Shown here piece after piece: positions 8,697 through 17,821 of a stretch of 64,000 bases of DNA. How positions within the stretch are numbered: the first letter of the stretch is position 1; the number at the start of each line of letters is the position of its first letter. Made by a program: the position numbers and the translations under genes. A model generated the notes under the pieces. That model made no database searches, was not told where the DNA came from, and saw only the letters and a list, made by a program, of their open reading frames with translations. This DNA comes from JBHHUI01 sp965248775 (GTDB lineage: Bacteria; Chloroflexota; Anaerolineae; Anaerolineales; JBHHUI01). The DNA lies in NCBI GenBank assembly GCA_965248775.1, contig OZ252150.1:2170001-2234000 (forward strand). The letters run 5' to 3'.

Positions 8697-9179
8697 ATGG
8701 ACAAGCTTGACCAGACAGATAGCCTGATCGTCGAAATACTGCAGGAGGATTCGAACTTATCGAATGCAGCATTGGCCACGAAGGTTGACATGAAGCCTTC
8801 GACTGTCCGAGACCGCGTCAAGCGGCTCGAGCGCAGAGGGATTATCCGTGGCTACGTGGCGCTGGTCGATGCGGAGAAGCTGGGGAAACCAATTCTGGCC
8901 TTTATTCGCCTTATCGTTGGTGCAACTCCCGATTTCTCGAAGTCGAAGCAAAATGTAGCCGATGTTTGCGCCGAAGAATCTGATGTGCTGGAATGGTACT
9001 CGCTTGCAGGCGAAGACGATTACCTCTTGAAAGTGCGGGCAGCCAACACCCGGGATTTGGAGAGATTGATCGAACGGATCCGTTCCAAAGCCCAAATCTC
9101 AAATTCAATAAGCAGTATTGTGTTGTCGTCCTATAAAGAATTCCCGATACTGCAAACACCTTCGAACAGCAGCAAGTAA
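8697..9179 (+). CDS. Lrp/AsnC-family transcriptional regulator
   Basis: A 160-residue regulator with the usual two-part layout: an N-terminal winged helix-turn-helix (residues 1-55; SNAALATKVDMKPSTVRDRVKRLE) and an effector-binding RAM/AsnC domain (about 65-145; GYVALVDAEKLGKPILAFIRL, EWYSLAGEDDYLLKVRA). Such proteins sense amino acids or nitrogen status and form octamers on DNA. The gene follows the amine cluster in the same direction after about 100 bases, so it probably controls it in response to an amino-acid product. Start ATG at 8697. Confidence 0.88.
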   Translation: MDKLDQTDSLIVEILQEDSNLSNAALATKVDMKPSTVRDRVKRLERRGIIRGYVALVDAEKLGKPILAFIRLIVGATPDFSKSKQNVADVCAEESDVLEWYSLAGEDDYLLKVRAANTRDLERLIERIRSKAQISNSISSIVLSSYKEFPILQTPSNSSK

Positions 9180-9444
9180 GAGCGGCGAGCCATAGGACCA
9201 AAACCCGCTCTACAATCTTTTTCCAGTCCTTCCCCTCTCACTCCGACAATTTGAGCTTCTTACCTCAATCTTTTGCTAGTCAATCTAGATTTGCAGTGAG
9301 ACTTCAGACATTTGAGCGAGCGGATCCGCTCCCATCTCGTGCCTGATCCTCCAGGTTCCCTATCAATTCCAGTCAAATCATTTAAATCAACACTTACTGC
9401 AGGTAGGTAGACCGAAACATCGCCAAGCTTGCGCAATCTATTAA

Positions 9445-11802
9445 TCAGTCGATCCTTTTCCGGTCTTCTTCAAAGCGCATCCCGGACAGTGCCAATTCTC
9501 GCAGCCGCGCCTTCGTGGCCGCATGCGTCTCCGCCGCCGGGCGGCCGGTGAGCAGCGCGATGCCCTCATCGATGCTATCCACGGCCCAGATATGGAAGCG
9601 ACTCTCGGACACGGCAGCTACGACCTCGTCCCGTAGCATCAAGTCACCGACGTTCGAGGCAGGGATAAGCACGCCTTGCTCACCGGTAAGACCGCGCAAT
9701 TTGCATACTTCGAACCAGCCCTCGATCTTGGCGGTTGCGCCGCCGATCGGCTGCACCTTGCCGCGCTGGTTCACGCTGCCGGTTACGGCAATGGACTGGC
9801 GGATGGGCAATCCCGCCAGGCTGGACAACAGCGCATACAGTTCCGTGGAGGCTGCGCTATCGCCTTCGATACCGCCGTAGTTCTGCTCGAAGGTGATCTG
9901 CGCCGACAGTGTGAGCGGCTGGTCATCGGCATATTGTCCGCCGAGATACCCCACGAGCGTCATCAGTCCCTTGTTGTGGATCGGGCCGGCCAGTTCCACC
10001 TCGCGATCGATCTGCACAACGCCCTGCTTTCCAACGTATGTGCGCGCCGTGACCCGCGTTGCCTGGCCGAACGTATGCTCGCCAACCCTGCTGACCGAGA
10101 GGGCATTGATCTGGCCTACAACATCGCCCTCGGTAGCGATGAGCTGCTTGCCGTCCGCCAGACTCTCGCGCAACTGTGTCTCTACACGATTGCTGCGGTA
10201 ATTGCGATGGTCGATTGCACTGACCACGTCCGCCAGCGTCACTAAATCCCGGCTGGCCTGCTGAGCCCAGTAGGCAGACTCCCGAACCAGATCGGCGATC
10301 TTGCCGAAGCGCGCAGTGAGTTTCTTCTGCGATCCTGAATGCCGCGAGCCGAACTCGATTACACGGGCGACGGCTTCGCGGTTGAAATGCGGCAAGCCCT
10401 CCTCGACACAGGACGTCGCGATAAACGTGGCGTAGTCCAGTTCGTTCTCTTCTGAGCGCGGCACCATCTCGTCGAAGTCCGCCATCACTTTGAATGTCGG
10501 GCGGAAGTCGTCGTCGGCAGAACGCAACATGTAGTAAAGCTCGGGTGGACCGAGCAAGACGACTTTCAGGTCGAGCAGGATCGGTTCTGCGTCGAGCGAA
10601 CGGGTGGCCATGCCGCTGCGAGTGGCCGGATCGTCCGGGCGCAGCGTGCCACTCACCAGCGCGCGTTTGAGTGCCTCCCACGCGCCGGGTTCGGCTGAAA
10701 GGTCCCCCGCTCGTAGTAATAGATAGCCGCCGTTGGCTTCGTGCAGCGCGCCACCGCGTAGCAATGTGAAGTCGGTACGCACCCCACCTGGGCGCGCTTC
10801 ATGGTCCACACGCCCCAGCAATCGTGGTACCGTCGGGTTGTATTCGACCACGACCGGGGCTGAGGTGCTGTATTTATGGTCGATGATTACATTGACGCGA
10901 TAGTGTCGAAATTGCTCTGGCAGGTCGTCTTCTTCGGCATCGTCAGTGCTTGTTTCAGAATCGCGGAATAGGTGCACATTGTCGAGGACATCTTGCCGCA
11001 CTTCATCGATAAACTGCTTAACATTTTCGAACGCATCAAATTCGCCGGTCAGTGCATCCAATTCCACATCCACGACCGAACTTGTGACCCGCCGCACGAG
11101 ATCATCGAGTGCGTCTTTGGCTTCCCCTTCGAGCTTCCGTGCTTGATAGATGGCCTCGTTGAGTCGATGTTCAAGAGCGTGCAAGGATTCGCGCCAGGCT
11201 GCCTGCTGTTCAGCGCTCATCTGTGCGGCTTCCTCCGGCGAGAATGGACGGCCGTCTACACCCGGGGTGAAAGTGAATCCCTCAGGGGTGCGCAGCAGCA
11301 CGGCTCCCATAGATACGGCCTCTGACTTCAAATTGTCGAATAGCTTTTCGCGCGCTGCCTCCATCTCATGGCGCGTCTCCAGTGCGGCGTCCCGAAAGGC
11401 CTGATTATCGAAGGCATCCGAAATTTTCGTGCGCAGTTGTGTGATGCGCTGCGAGAGTGCGTCGCGCAATTGGCAACCCATTCCCTGCGGCAATCGCAGT
11501 GCGACCGGTTTATCCGGTTCGCGGAAATTGTGGACGTAGACCCAATCGGAGGGAGCTGCGCGACCGGCAGCATGCTCTTTGAGATAATGCTCGATGGCGC
11601 CGGCCCGACCGGTGTTCGACTGGCCGAGCACATATATGTTGTAGCCGGGACTGTCGATGTTGATCCCGAAGTCAAGCGCAGCGACGCCACGCGATTGACC
11701 GATAATACGAGTCACGGGCGAAAGTTCGGCCGTCGTCTCGAACGCAAATGACATCGGATTTACATTGTTGCGGAGTTGTTCCGGTCGCAGTGGCGTCGTC
11801 AT
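9445..11802 (-). CDS. Lon-like ATP-dependent protease (COG1067 / LonB-like, peptidase S16)
   Basis: A 785-residue cytoplasmic protease combining an ATPase-type N-terminal half with a C-terminal Lon proteolytic domain. The N-terminus has a nucleotide-loop-like motif VLGQSNTGRAGAI with Arg where classical P-loops have Lys, as is common in this family. A helical, charged region (about residues 150-270) follows. The proteolytic dyad is Ser649 (GGIEGDSAAS) and Lys692 (GGATAKIEGW). VVLLGPPELYYML and the region after it match the family. It degrades misfolded or regulatory proteins. It stands alone on the minus strand; no operon partner is evident. Confidence 0.87.
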   Translation of the reverse strand: MTTPLRPEQLRNNVNPMSFAFETTAELSPVTRIIGQSRGVAALDFGINIDSPGYNIYVLGQSNTGRAGAIEHYLKEHAAGRAAPSDWVYVHNFREPDKPVALRLPQGMGCQLRDALSQRITQLRTKISDAFDNQAFRDAALETRHEMEAAREKLFDNLKSEAVSMGAVLLRTPEGFTFTPGVDGRPFSPEEAAQMSAEQQAAWRESLHALEHRLNEAIYQARKLEGEAKDALDDLVRRVTSSVVDVELDALTGEFDAFENVKQFIDEVRQDVLDNVHLFRDSETSTDDAEEDDLPEQFRHYRVNVIIDHKYSTSAPVVVEYNPTVPRLLGRVDHEARPGGVRTDFTLLRGGALHEANGGYLLLRAGDLSAEPGAWEALKRALVSGTLRPDDPATRSGMATRSLDAEPILLDLKVVLLGPPELYYMLRSADDDFRPTFKVMADFDEMVPRSEENELDYATFIATSCVEEGLPHFNREAVARVIEFGSRHSGSQKKLTARFGKIADLVRESAYWAQQASRDLVTLADVVSAIDHRNYRSNRVETQLRESLADGKQLIATEGDVVGQINALSVSRVGEHTFGQATRVTARTYVGKQGVVQIDREVELAGPIHNKGLMTLVGYLGGQYADDQPLTLSAQITFEQNYGGIEGDSAASTELYALLSSLAGLPIRQSIAVTGSVNQRGKVQPIGGATAKIEGWFEVCKLRGLTGEQGVLIPASNVGDLMLRDEVVAAVSESRFHIWAVDSIDEGIALLTGRPAAETHAATKARLRELALSGMRFEEDRKRID

Positions 11803-11904
11803 GTTATCTTTCTCCCCGCTTTCTTAGCAGCACTAAGACATCATTGTACAGTGACCGCCCACGACTGAGCAGCGTACACTCAAATAATTCGGCGAGAGCG
11901 AATT

Positions 11905-12154
11905 TTAATCTGTAGCAAGTCTTTGTGCGCACTCACATTCCAACAAACGCAGATGGTGCAAATGCATTTCGCGACAGTCGGGGGCAGCGCGCAAGATGGA
12001 GTAGCACGGCGGTGCGAAGCCTGTCCGAGTCGGCACCATCCGTGGCTCGCTCGGCAAGGTACATCAGGATCGCAAAGCATTCATCGCAGGTGAGTGGTGT
12101 TTCATCGTCGTTGTGCAATGTTGAGAGAAGTAGCTCCCACAATGCCAATCCCAT
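11905..12154 (-). pseudogene. Small Cys/His (zinc-ribbon-like) protein with a homopolymer frameshift
   Basis: The frame from ATG 12154 reads MGLALWELLLSTLHNDD, then LTCDECFAILMYLAE and HLARCP. A run of five C residues then shifts it. Removing one C lets the sequence continue as CPDCREMHLHHLRLLE and so on to TAA (11905-11907), giving the CxxC...HLxxCPxC pattern typical of small anti-sigma-like zinc proteins that are common in this phylum. Function is unknown. The single-base change in a homopolymer could be a sequencing error. Confidence 0.5.
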
Positions 12155-12433
12155 AGCAGAGTTCCAGACTCCCCAGCGCTGTATGCAATATGCAATTTTT
12201 TTCTACGTCGTCGTTTTCGGACAGATGCAAGACTGTTCAGTTTCTTCTTTACTACTGATGCAATTCGGGTTTCATGTCTTACGACATTGATAATTCAGTC
12301 ACACAGCTGATCGCTTTTTGCCGTCGTAAGAGTTCGGCCCGTGCACGCGTCAGTATGGTACAGAGCAAACGATCCGCTATCGTTTATTCGCGATTTATAA
12401 GGAAGTATGTACCTTCAGAGAAGGGAAGTCGAA

Positions 12434-12706
12434 ATGATTACAGCAACTGCGTTGAAAATGAGAGTAACCGGCGAGCGCACAATCCATTGCGCTGCCTGCG
12501 AACGCTCAGTTGAAGCCGAGTTGTCGAGCGTGCAGGGTGTGCGTGCGGCCAAGGCCGACCACGAAACCCAGTTGATTGAGGTGAATCTAGACAACGCAGA
12601 TGCGGACATCGGAGCAATCCGGTCTGCATTGCAGTCGATTCTCAACGAGGTGGAACTTATCTGCGGACCCGTCCCCGGCGTCCCGATTTGCGGGACCGCG
12701 GCCTAA
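12434..12706 (+). CDS. Heavy-metal-associated (HMA) domain protein
   Basis: A 90-residue protein built around one HMA (ferredoxin-like metal-binding) fold. The start at 12434 follows an AAGGGAAG ribosome site. The metal motif is HCAAC (Cys-x-x-Cys within TIHCAACERSVE), followed by LSSVQGVRAAKADHETQLIEVNLD as in copper or mercury chaperones; two more Cys lie near the C-terminus (LICGPVPGVPICG). It probably binds a soft metal ion in the cytoplasm. Immediately downstream is a remnant of the 3' end of the methyltransferase gene now at 14068, suggesting that the two genes were once direct convergent neighbours. Confidence 0.8.
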   Translation: MITATALKMRVTGERTIHCAACERSVEAELSSVQGVRAAKADHETQLIEVNLDNADADIGAIRSALQSILNEVELICGPVPGVPICGTAA

Positions 12707-12742
12707 TTGCCGGAGTCAATCCAGAACACGATCGCGTTCGTC
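12706..12742. repeat. 37-bp direct repeat, left copy (remnant of a methyltransferase 3' end)
   Basis: This copy matches 14058-14094 at 35 of 37 positions. Read on the minus strand it encodes the last residues DERDRVLD and a stop. The right copy is the real end of the methyltransferase gene (DEPDRVLD-stop). The DUF3179 gene lies between the two copies. Confidence 0.8.
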
Positions 12743-12781
12743 CAGCTTTTGCAGCCTACCTTACCCTAAAAAGGTGACAAA

Positions 12782-14008
12782 ATGAAACGCTTTTTCATCC
12801 TGAGTATATTGCTGGCCCTGGTGGCCGCTGCCTGTAGCGTTGCGGAAAGCGAGCCGCGCACAGCGGATAGCGCCGAAACCGAGGTGACTGAAGCTGCGCC
12901 GATTGATATTGTATCGACTGAGGCCGCACCCAGCTCGGCAACCGAGTTGCTGCCGGACGAAGACCCGCCGAGTGGCGCCGAGCAACAATTCAGCACCGAT
13001 TTCAGCCGTCATACGATCCCCTACGGCGACATCCTCTCCGGCGGCCCACCCAAAGACGGCATCCCGGCGATTGACAACCCGCAATTCATCAGCAGCGCCG
13101 CAGCAGACGACTGGCTGGCAGACATGGAACCGGTTATCGTCATCCAGCTCAATGGTGACACCCGCATCTATCCGCTGCAAATCCTGACTTGGCACGAGAT
13201 CGTCAACGACGTCATCGGCGGTCGTCCGGTGGCGGTCACCTTTTGCCCGCTGTGTAACACGGCGATTGTCTTCGACGCCACTGTCGATGGCATGGCCCTG
13301 GATTTCGGTACAACTGGACGGCTGCGCTTCAGCAACCTGTTGATGTATGACCGCCAGACCGAGAGTTGGTGGCAGCAGGCGACCGGCGACGCCGGAATTG
13401 GTGAGCTGACTGGCACACGACTGACCTTCTTGCCGGCGACGATCATTGGCTGGTCAGAGGCGCTGGAGACATTCCCCGAGGCCCAGGTGCTCTCGCGTGA
13501 CACCGGATTCGGCCGTGACTATGGGCGCAACCCCTATGCCGGCTACGACGATATCAACCGTTCGCCCTTCCTTTATGACGGCCCAACTACGCCCGGTCAA
13601 CTACCGCCCATGGCGCGCGTCACGACGGTGGAGCTGAATGGCGAAGCGGTGGCCTACCCCAACGATGTGTTGGAGGAGCTGCGTGTGGCGAATGATACCG
13701 TCGGCGGCACCGACGTGGTCGTGTTCTGGCAACCGGGTCTGGCCTCTGCGCTGGACAGCAGCGATCTGGCCGCCGGTCGCGATGTGGGTGCCAACGGGGT
13801 ATTTGAGCGCACGTTGGATGGTCAGACGCTCTCGTTTGTGGCCGCCGACGAAACGATTACTGACGAGCAGACTGGCAGCGTCTGGAACATACTAGGCGAG
13901 GCCATCCGTGGCGAGCTAGCAGGGCAGTCTCTGACGCCAGTTGTCAGAGTAGACCACTTCTGGTTTTCGTGGGCCGCGTTCCGACCTGACACGCGCATTT
14001 ATCAATAG
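12782..14008 (+). CDS. DUF3179-domain lipoprotein
   Basis: A 408-residue predicted lipoprotein. The signal peptide ends LVAAACS (lipobox Cys19), an acidic Ala/Glu/Thr linker runs to about residue 65, and the rest is the DUF3179 fold, whose function is not established. Recognisable family segments are FSRHTIPYGDILSGGPPKDG, PLQILTWHEIVND, VAVTFCPLCNTAIVF, LTFLPATIIGWSEAL and FWFSWAAFRPDTRIY. The FCPLC pair could bind metal or form a disulfide. The gene sits between two 37-bp direct repeats, so it appears to have been inserted between the HMA gene and the methyltransferase gene. AAGGTGA upstream supports the ATG at 12782. Confidence 0.85.
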   Translation: MKRFFILSILLALVAAACSVAESEPRTADSAETEVTEAAPIDIVSTEAAPSSATELLPDEDPPSGAEQQFSTDFSRHTIPYGDILSGGPPKDGIPAIDNPQFISSAAADDWLADMEPVIVIQLNGDTRIYPLQILTWHEIVNDVIGGRPVAVTFCPLCNTAIVFDATVDGMALDFGTTGRLRFSNLLMYDRQTESWWQQATGDAGIGELTGTRLTFLPATIIGWSEALETFPEAQVLSRDTGFGRDYGRNPYAGYDDINRSPFLYDGPTTPGQLPPMARVTTVELNGEAVAYPNDVLEELRVANDTVGGTDVVVFWQPGLASALDSSDLAAGRDVGANGVFERTLDGQTLSFVAADETITDEQTGSVWNILGEAIRGELAGQSLTPVVRVDHFWFSWAAFRPDTRIYQ

Positions 14009-14057
14009 TAATAACTCGAGACCCAATGCCATCGGCAGTAATCATTCAGTAGCAATT

Positions 14058-14094
14058 ATTGCCGGAGTCAATCCAGAACACGGTCGGGTTCGTC
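14058..14094. repeat. 37-bp direct repeat, right copy (true 3' end of the methyltransferase gene)
   Basis: The right partner of the repeat at 12706-12742. It covers the last codons and stop of the minus-strand methyltransferase. The DUF3179 gene sits between the two copies. Confidence 0.8.
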
Positions 14095-14969
14095 GCCGCC
14101 CTGTTCGAAGCTGCGCCCGGCTGATTTGCTAGCTAGGATCAGGGCATACGCCAGTGTGCCGTCGCGCACAGCCTCGCTTGCAGAGCGTGCCAGCGCCTTG
14201 GCTTCCTCAAGGTCTATCCCAACCGGCAGCGCGATCTTGCCCAGCTTCTGCAATATCTCGGTCCCCATCAGTTTGAGGTGCGCATCTTCAACAACGGATC
14301 GGAGTGCAGCCGTATGGTTTTCGGTCATTTCCACGGCCAGCCCGGCGTGAGTGAGAAACGCTATGTAGTCTTCTGCCGACCGCGCATCGGCGACGCAGGC
14401 CACCCAGGCCAGTAACGTGTCCAACTGCGGAGCGAGTACCCCATTGCGGGTTAAATCGCTGACCCCGATGCGCCCATCTGTTTTGAGCACACGGAAAAAC
14501 TCGCGCGCTGCGGCGGCTTTGTCGGGAAACGTGCAAAAGGCGCATTCGCATATTATTGCGTCGAAGCTATCGTCGCCAAGCCGCAGGCTCTCGATATCGC
14601 CCTGGAGAAACTCGACACGCGCCGCGACGCCGCGCGCCTCTGCGCGACCGCGTGCCTCCGCCACCATGCGGGCGCTGTAATCGACGCCGACCACGCGGCA
14701 GCCAAACCGCTCTGCCAGAAAAATGGCGCTCGCGCCCGTCCCGGAGGCAGCGTCTAGCACAGTCATATAGGGTTGCAGCCCGAGCGTCTGGCCGAGGCGC
14801 TCGGTGAGCGCCGCCCACCCGGATGCAGTGATTCGCCCAGCAGTAAGCGCGCCCACTCGCTTTCGTACAAAGCCGCGCAACATGACTTGAGTTCCGCCGG
14901 CGACGCGACCGCTGCCTGAGCCGCCATCTTATTGTCGGCGCTAACTCTTTCCACCTGTTTTGTTTCCAT
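14068..14969 (-). pseudogene. Class I SAM-dependent methyltransferase, frameshifted near the N-terminus
   Basis: The N-terminal part is in one frame from ATG 14969 (or 14927): SPAELKSCCAALYESEWAR and LLLGESLHPGG. At about 14808 one base is missing and the protein continues in the next frame with LTERLGQTLGLQPYMTVLDA and the SAM-binding loop ASGTGASAIFLAERFGC to the stop at 14068. VVGVDYSARMVAEA and CAFCTFPDK are further motifs. Paired cysteines (SCC, CECAFC) recall metalloid methyltransferases, but the substrate is unknown. The longer start overlaps the radical SAM stop by 29 bases, so the two were translated together. The lesion is a single-base change, so sequencing error is possible; if real, the enzyme is inactive or starts internally. 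Confidence 0.72.
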
Positions 14970-16467
14970 TAAATGAGAAGGTCAGCGGGGACGGCTCAAA
15001 CGCAACGCCCGCACGCCGGGCTGTTGCGCGCGCCCGTTCGCGGTCGGCCAGCTGCGTGCGTGCCTGCTCACGGTAACCCACCGAGTTATATGCACAAAAA
15101 GGGATCTGCTTGCCATCCGGCAACAGAATCTCTTTGCAGCATTTCATTACATTTTTCTGATTGAAGGTCCACGGGTCCATGAAATCCTGCAGCATGATCA
15201 TGAACATGTGATCCACGATCTCGCCTAAGTCTTCGCCCTGTGGAAAACCACAAGCTGCGCACGTGAGCACAAAGTCGTGAACGGCTTTCTCAGAGCCCGG
15301 AATAGCTGCCGACGACCACAGCCCTTCGAGGGCGCGCATGACTTCATCCCCAACGTATAGAAGTGCCCGATTCGAGATGTAGTCAAGATAGTCGTCAACA
15401 TTAAGCAGGCGCGGGAGCGGCGTGACCGTTTCGCCATCCACGTAGGCATACGTCACTGAGTTGCAGGTCGGGAAGCAGCACGGTATGGGCACGAAGTCGT
15501 CTTTGACAAACAACCCCTCCGTCTGCGCATCAATCGCCGTGACGATGTCTGGAATAGTGAGGCGCTGCAGCGGATCGTGCTGCCTGTGGCGACCAGCGTG
15601 GAAGGCGGGCTGGAAATTGACTCCCACGACCGCAGGGTGGTCGATGCCAAACCGGACGATGCGCCCGACCTCATGCTCGTTCACGTTGCGCTCGATGGCC
15701 GGCACGAGAATAACCGGGCAACCGGCTTCGGCCAGCCGGTCTAGTGCACGCAGCTTGGTCGGAAGGATGTCCGCTTCACCCCGAATTACGCGATAGGTTT
15801 CCGGCTCAAAGCCGTCAAACTGGAAGTAGATCGCCGAGCGCAGGTCAGCCAACTCCGCTACAAAATCGTCGTCCACTGCGATGCGCTTGCCGTTGGTATT
15901 GAGCATGACGTGGCGAATGCCGCGGTCGACGGCTGCCCGCATCATCGGCACGATCTGCGGATGGATGGAAGGTTCACCACCCGAGAATTGCACGACTTCG
16001 GGCGTGCCCTCCGATTCGACAAATCGATCCAGGATGGATTCGACCTCGCCAAGCGTCAGATTGAATCCGGATCCAGCATCGGCAAAGCAAAGCGGACAGT
16101 CCATATCGCAGGCACTGTTGATTTCGATAATGCCGACGCAGGCATGTTGCTGGTGATCCGGGCACAGGCCGCAATCGTGCGGGCAGCCATGCACCACCTC
16201 GGTGGAGAACTGCAACGGCAGCGTGCCGGGCTTGTTGAAGCGCGCTGAATCCACATTCGCCTGCGCGTCGCCATACACACGCGCTTCAAACTGGCCGTGC
16301 TCCGGGCAGCGCTTGCGCATGTAGACCGCGCCGTCGCGCAGCAGAATCTGCGCATCGATTACCTTTCGGCATTGCGGGCACACACTGCGCGTCAACTCAT
16401 AGAATATGTAATCGGCATCGCGCTTTTCGCGCAGTGCAGGCATTGTGTCTAAATTGGTTAGAGTCAT
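14941..16467 (-). CDS. Radical SAM enzyme, COG1964 family (tetraether-lipid-synthase / MJ0619-like)
   Basis: A 508-residue radical SAM protein. The cluster motif is CDMDCPLC (Cys120, Cys124, Cys127). A Cys-rich segment precedes it (CPHDCGLCPDHQQHAC, residues 95-110), and an N-terminal zinc-ribbon-like part has Cys30, Cys33 and Cys54. Further landmarks are VVQFSGGEPSIHP and HVMLNTNGKRI. The N-terminal ELTRSVCPQCRKVIDA...CPEHG pattern is characteristic of COG1964, whose studied members make C-C bonds in tetraether lipids or methylate pterin precursors. C-terminal cysteines may hold extra clusters. The overlapping methyltransferase and nearby HMA gene suggest a linked pathway, possibly metal- or metalloid-related, but the product cannot be named. 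Confidence 0.8.
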   Translation of the reverse strand: MTLTNLDTMPALREKRDADYIFYELTRSVCPQCRKVIDAQILLRDGAVYMRKRCPEHGQFEARVYGDAQANVDSARFNKPGTLPLQFSTEVVHGCPHDCGLCPDHQQHACVGIIEINSACDMDCPLCFADAGSGFNLTLGEVESILDRFVESEGTPEVVQFSGGEPSIHPQIVPMMRAAVDRGIRHVMLNTNGKRIAVDDDFVAELADLRSAIYFQFDGFEPETYRVIRGEADILPTKLRALDRLAEAGCPVILVPAIERNVNEHEVGRIVRFGIDHPAVVGVNFQPAFHAGRHRQHDPLQRLTIPDIVTAIDAQTEGLFVKDDFVPIPCCFPTCNSVTYAYVDGETVTPLPRLLNVDDYLDYISNRALLYVGDEVMRALEGLWSSAAIPGSEKAVHDFVLTCAACGFPQGEDLGEIVDHMFMIMLQDFMDPWTFNQKNVMKCCKEILLPDGKQIPFCAYNSVGYREQARTQLADRERARATARRAGVAFEPSPLTFSFNGNKTGGKS

Positions 16468-16613
16468 AGGAATTCTCGGATACTATTGGTTCGCGGCTTT
16501 ACCGTGTTGAACCGTACTCCGAGAGGGCGGACATTTCTGTAACGCCATGCACAGTCGGGGGAGCTGTTGCTCTGCAGAATAAACTCCTAAAGAGCGCACT
16601 TATCCTGCCGGCG

Positions 16614-17249
16614 TCATGTAGTCGGGTGCGAAGCACGCACGCGTTGGTAGTGCCGGCGCGCCTTTTCCCGGTTGCCGCAATCCCCCATATTGCACCATTT
16701 GCGGCTATGGTTGCGGCTCATGTCGAGAAACAGCCAGCCACATTCCTCCCCGGGGCATTCCCCCACCCGACTTAATTCTGGCGCGGTCAACAAATCTGCT
16801 GCTGAGCGCACAACGGGCCAAAGCATCGGGTTCAGTGCCGTGGCGTCGTCATGCCAGTCCCAGTCGTAGCCATCATTATTTCGAATGATCTGCAGATGGA
16901 TCAGGGCATCGGAGAGAGCGGCGTTCAGAGAGTTAACGTCATTCGTCTCCGGGGAGAACCCTGCTGCGCTCGCCGAAAAGATGCGAAAGATGGCTTCACG
17001 AAATGCGATCGCCTGCGCAAGCACTTCTTGCTCCCGCGCCGGATCGCGCGCCATCTCGTGGAGAAGTAACTGACCGGTTTCCTCTGAGATCGCTCCAACC
17101 ATCTCTCCCCACGCCACCAGGTTGGCATAGTTGTGGAGCCATTCGTGCGGATCCGCGGCCGTGCGCAGGCCCAATGTATTTGTAAAGTCCAGAGATAAGT
17201 GCCCGGCATCAGCTTCGTATGTGCCGTCATAGCTACCAGGATCAAGCAT
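16614..17249 (-). CDS. ABATE-domain / CGNR zinc-finger protein (putative transcriptional regulator)
   Basis: A 211-residue protein with the ABATE domain (residues 12-150; HLSLDFTNTLGLRT) and a C-terminal CGNR zinc finger (CPGEECGWLFLDMSRN, then RKWCNMGDCGNREKARRHYQR). The family is thought to bind DNA in stress or antibiotic-related regulation. I start at ATG 17249, which has a GAGGAGG ribosome site; the longer frame uses that site as coding sequence. The gene stands alone on the minus strand with an AT-rich upstream region (17265-17330) that probably holds its promoter. Confidence 0.85.
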   Translation of the reverse strand: MLDPGSYDGTYEADAGHLSLDFTNTLGLRTAADPHEWLHNYANLVAWGEMVGAISEETGQLLLHEMARDPAREQEVLAQAIAFREAIFRIFSASAAGFSPETNDVNSLNAALSDALIHLQIIRNNDGYDWDWHDDATALNPMLWPVVRSAADLLTAPELSRVGECPGEECGWLFLDMSRNHSRKWCNMGDCGNREKARRHYQRVRASHPTT

Positions 17250-17417
17250 GTGGTTCCTCCTCAACTATTGCCTTTATAACCGCCTATATTAATTTTACAG
17301 GTTAGGCAATTAACGTTATACTATAACCATCATAAGAAGGATAGCAGGTTATTAGAGTTACGTCAATATGTAGCCGTACCCTGCAACTACTGGGAGCTTC
17401 GCCGAAAGGTACCCATC

Positions 17418-17639
17418 ATGTTTTTTGACCCAACCACCGAATATTGGATAGCCAAGCAACGCATCGCCCAATTTCATCACGAAGCGGCACAAGCGCGGTT
17501 GGCCGCTGCAGCGCAGCGCTCGAACTCCGAGCAAATACGGCCGCCGAAATCTCGTTTGCAAATAGCGAATCGGCTTGTGCGAGTTGTGCGCCGGCTAGCA
17601 TTCTACAAACCTAATCCCGAATATAAGCTGGCAGATTGA
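17418..17639 (+). CDS. Small basic hypothetical protein
   Basis: A 73-residue ORF, Arg/Ala/Gln-rich, predicted mainly helical (EYWIAKQRIAQFHHEAAQAR), with a C-terminal basic stretch (RLVRVVRRLAFYKPNPEY). The start-region pattern (small, helical, several Arg) resembles the next two short genes, and all lie on the same strand. No family was recognised. Coding status rests on spacing and strand only. Confidence 0.4.
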   Translation: MFFDPTTEYWIAKQRIAQFHHEAAQARLAAAAQRSNSEQIRPPKSRLQIANRLVRVVRRLAFYKPNPEYKLAD

Positions 17640-17821
17640 AGACTGTAATTCTAGTGGACTTCAGTTGCTGTACCGATGGACAGGCAGAAGAGCTGTTCTG
17701 ATTGCCAATTGAGAGCCGACCCATTGTCGGATACGCAGCACAGCCACAATTGATAGGCTGTGGATGGAGAAAAACATCCGGCCGACCGGGACTTGATGAA
17801 TATACAGAAAGGCAGACGCTG

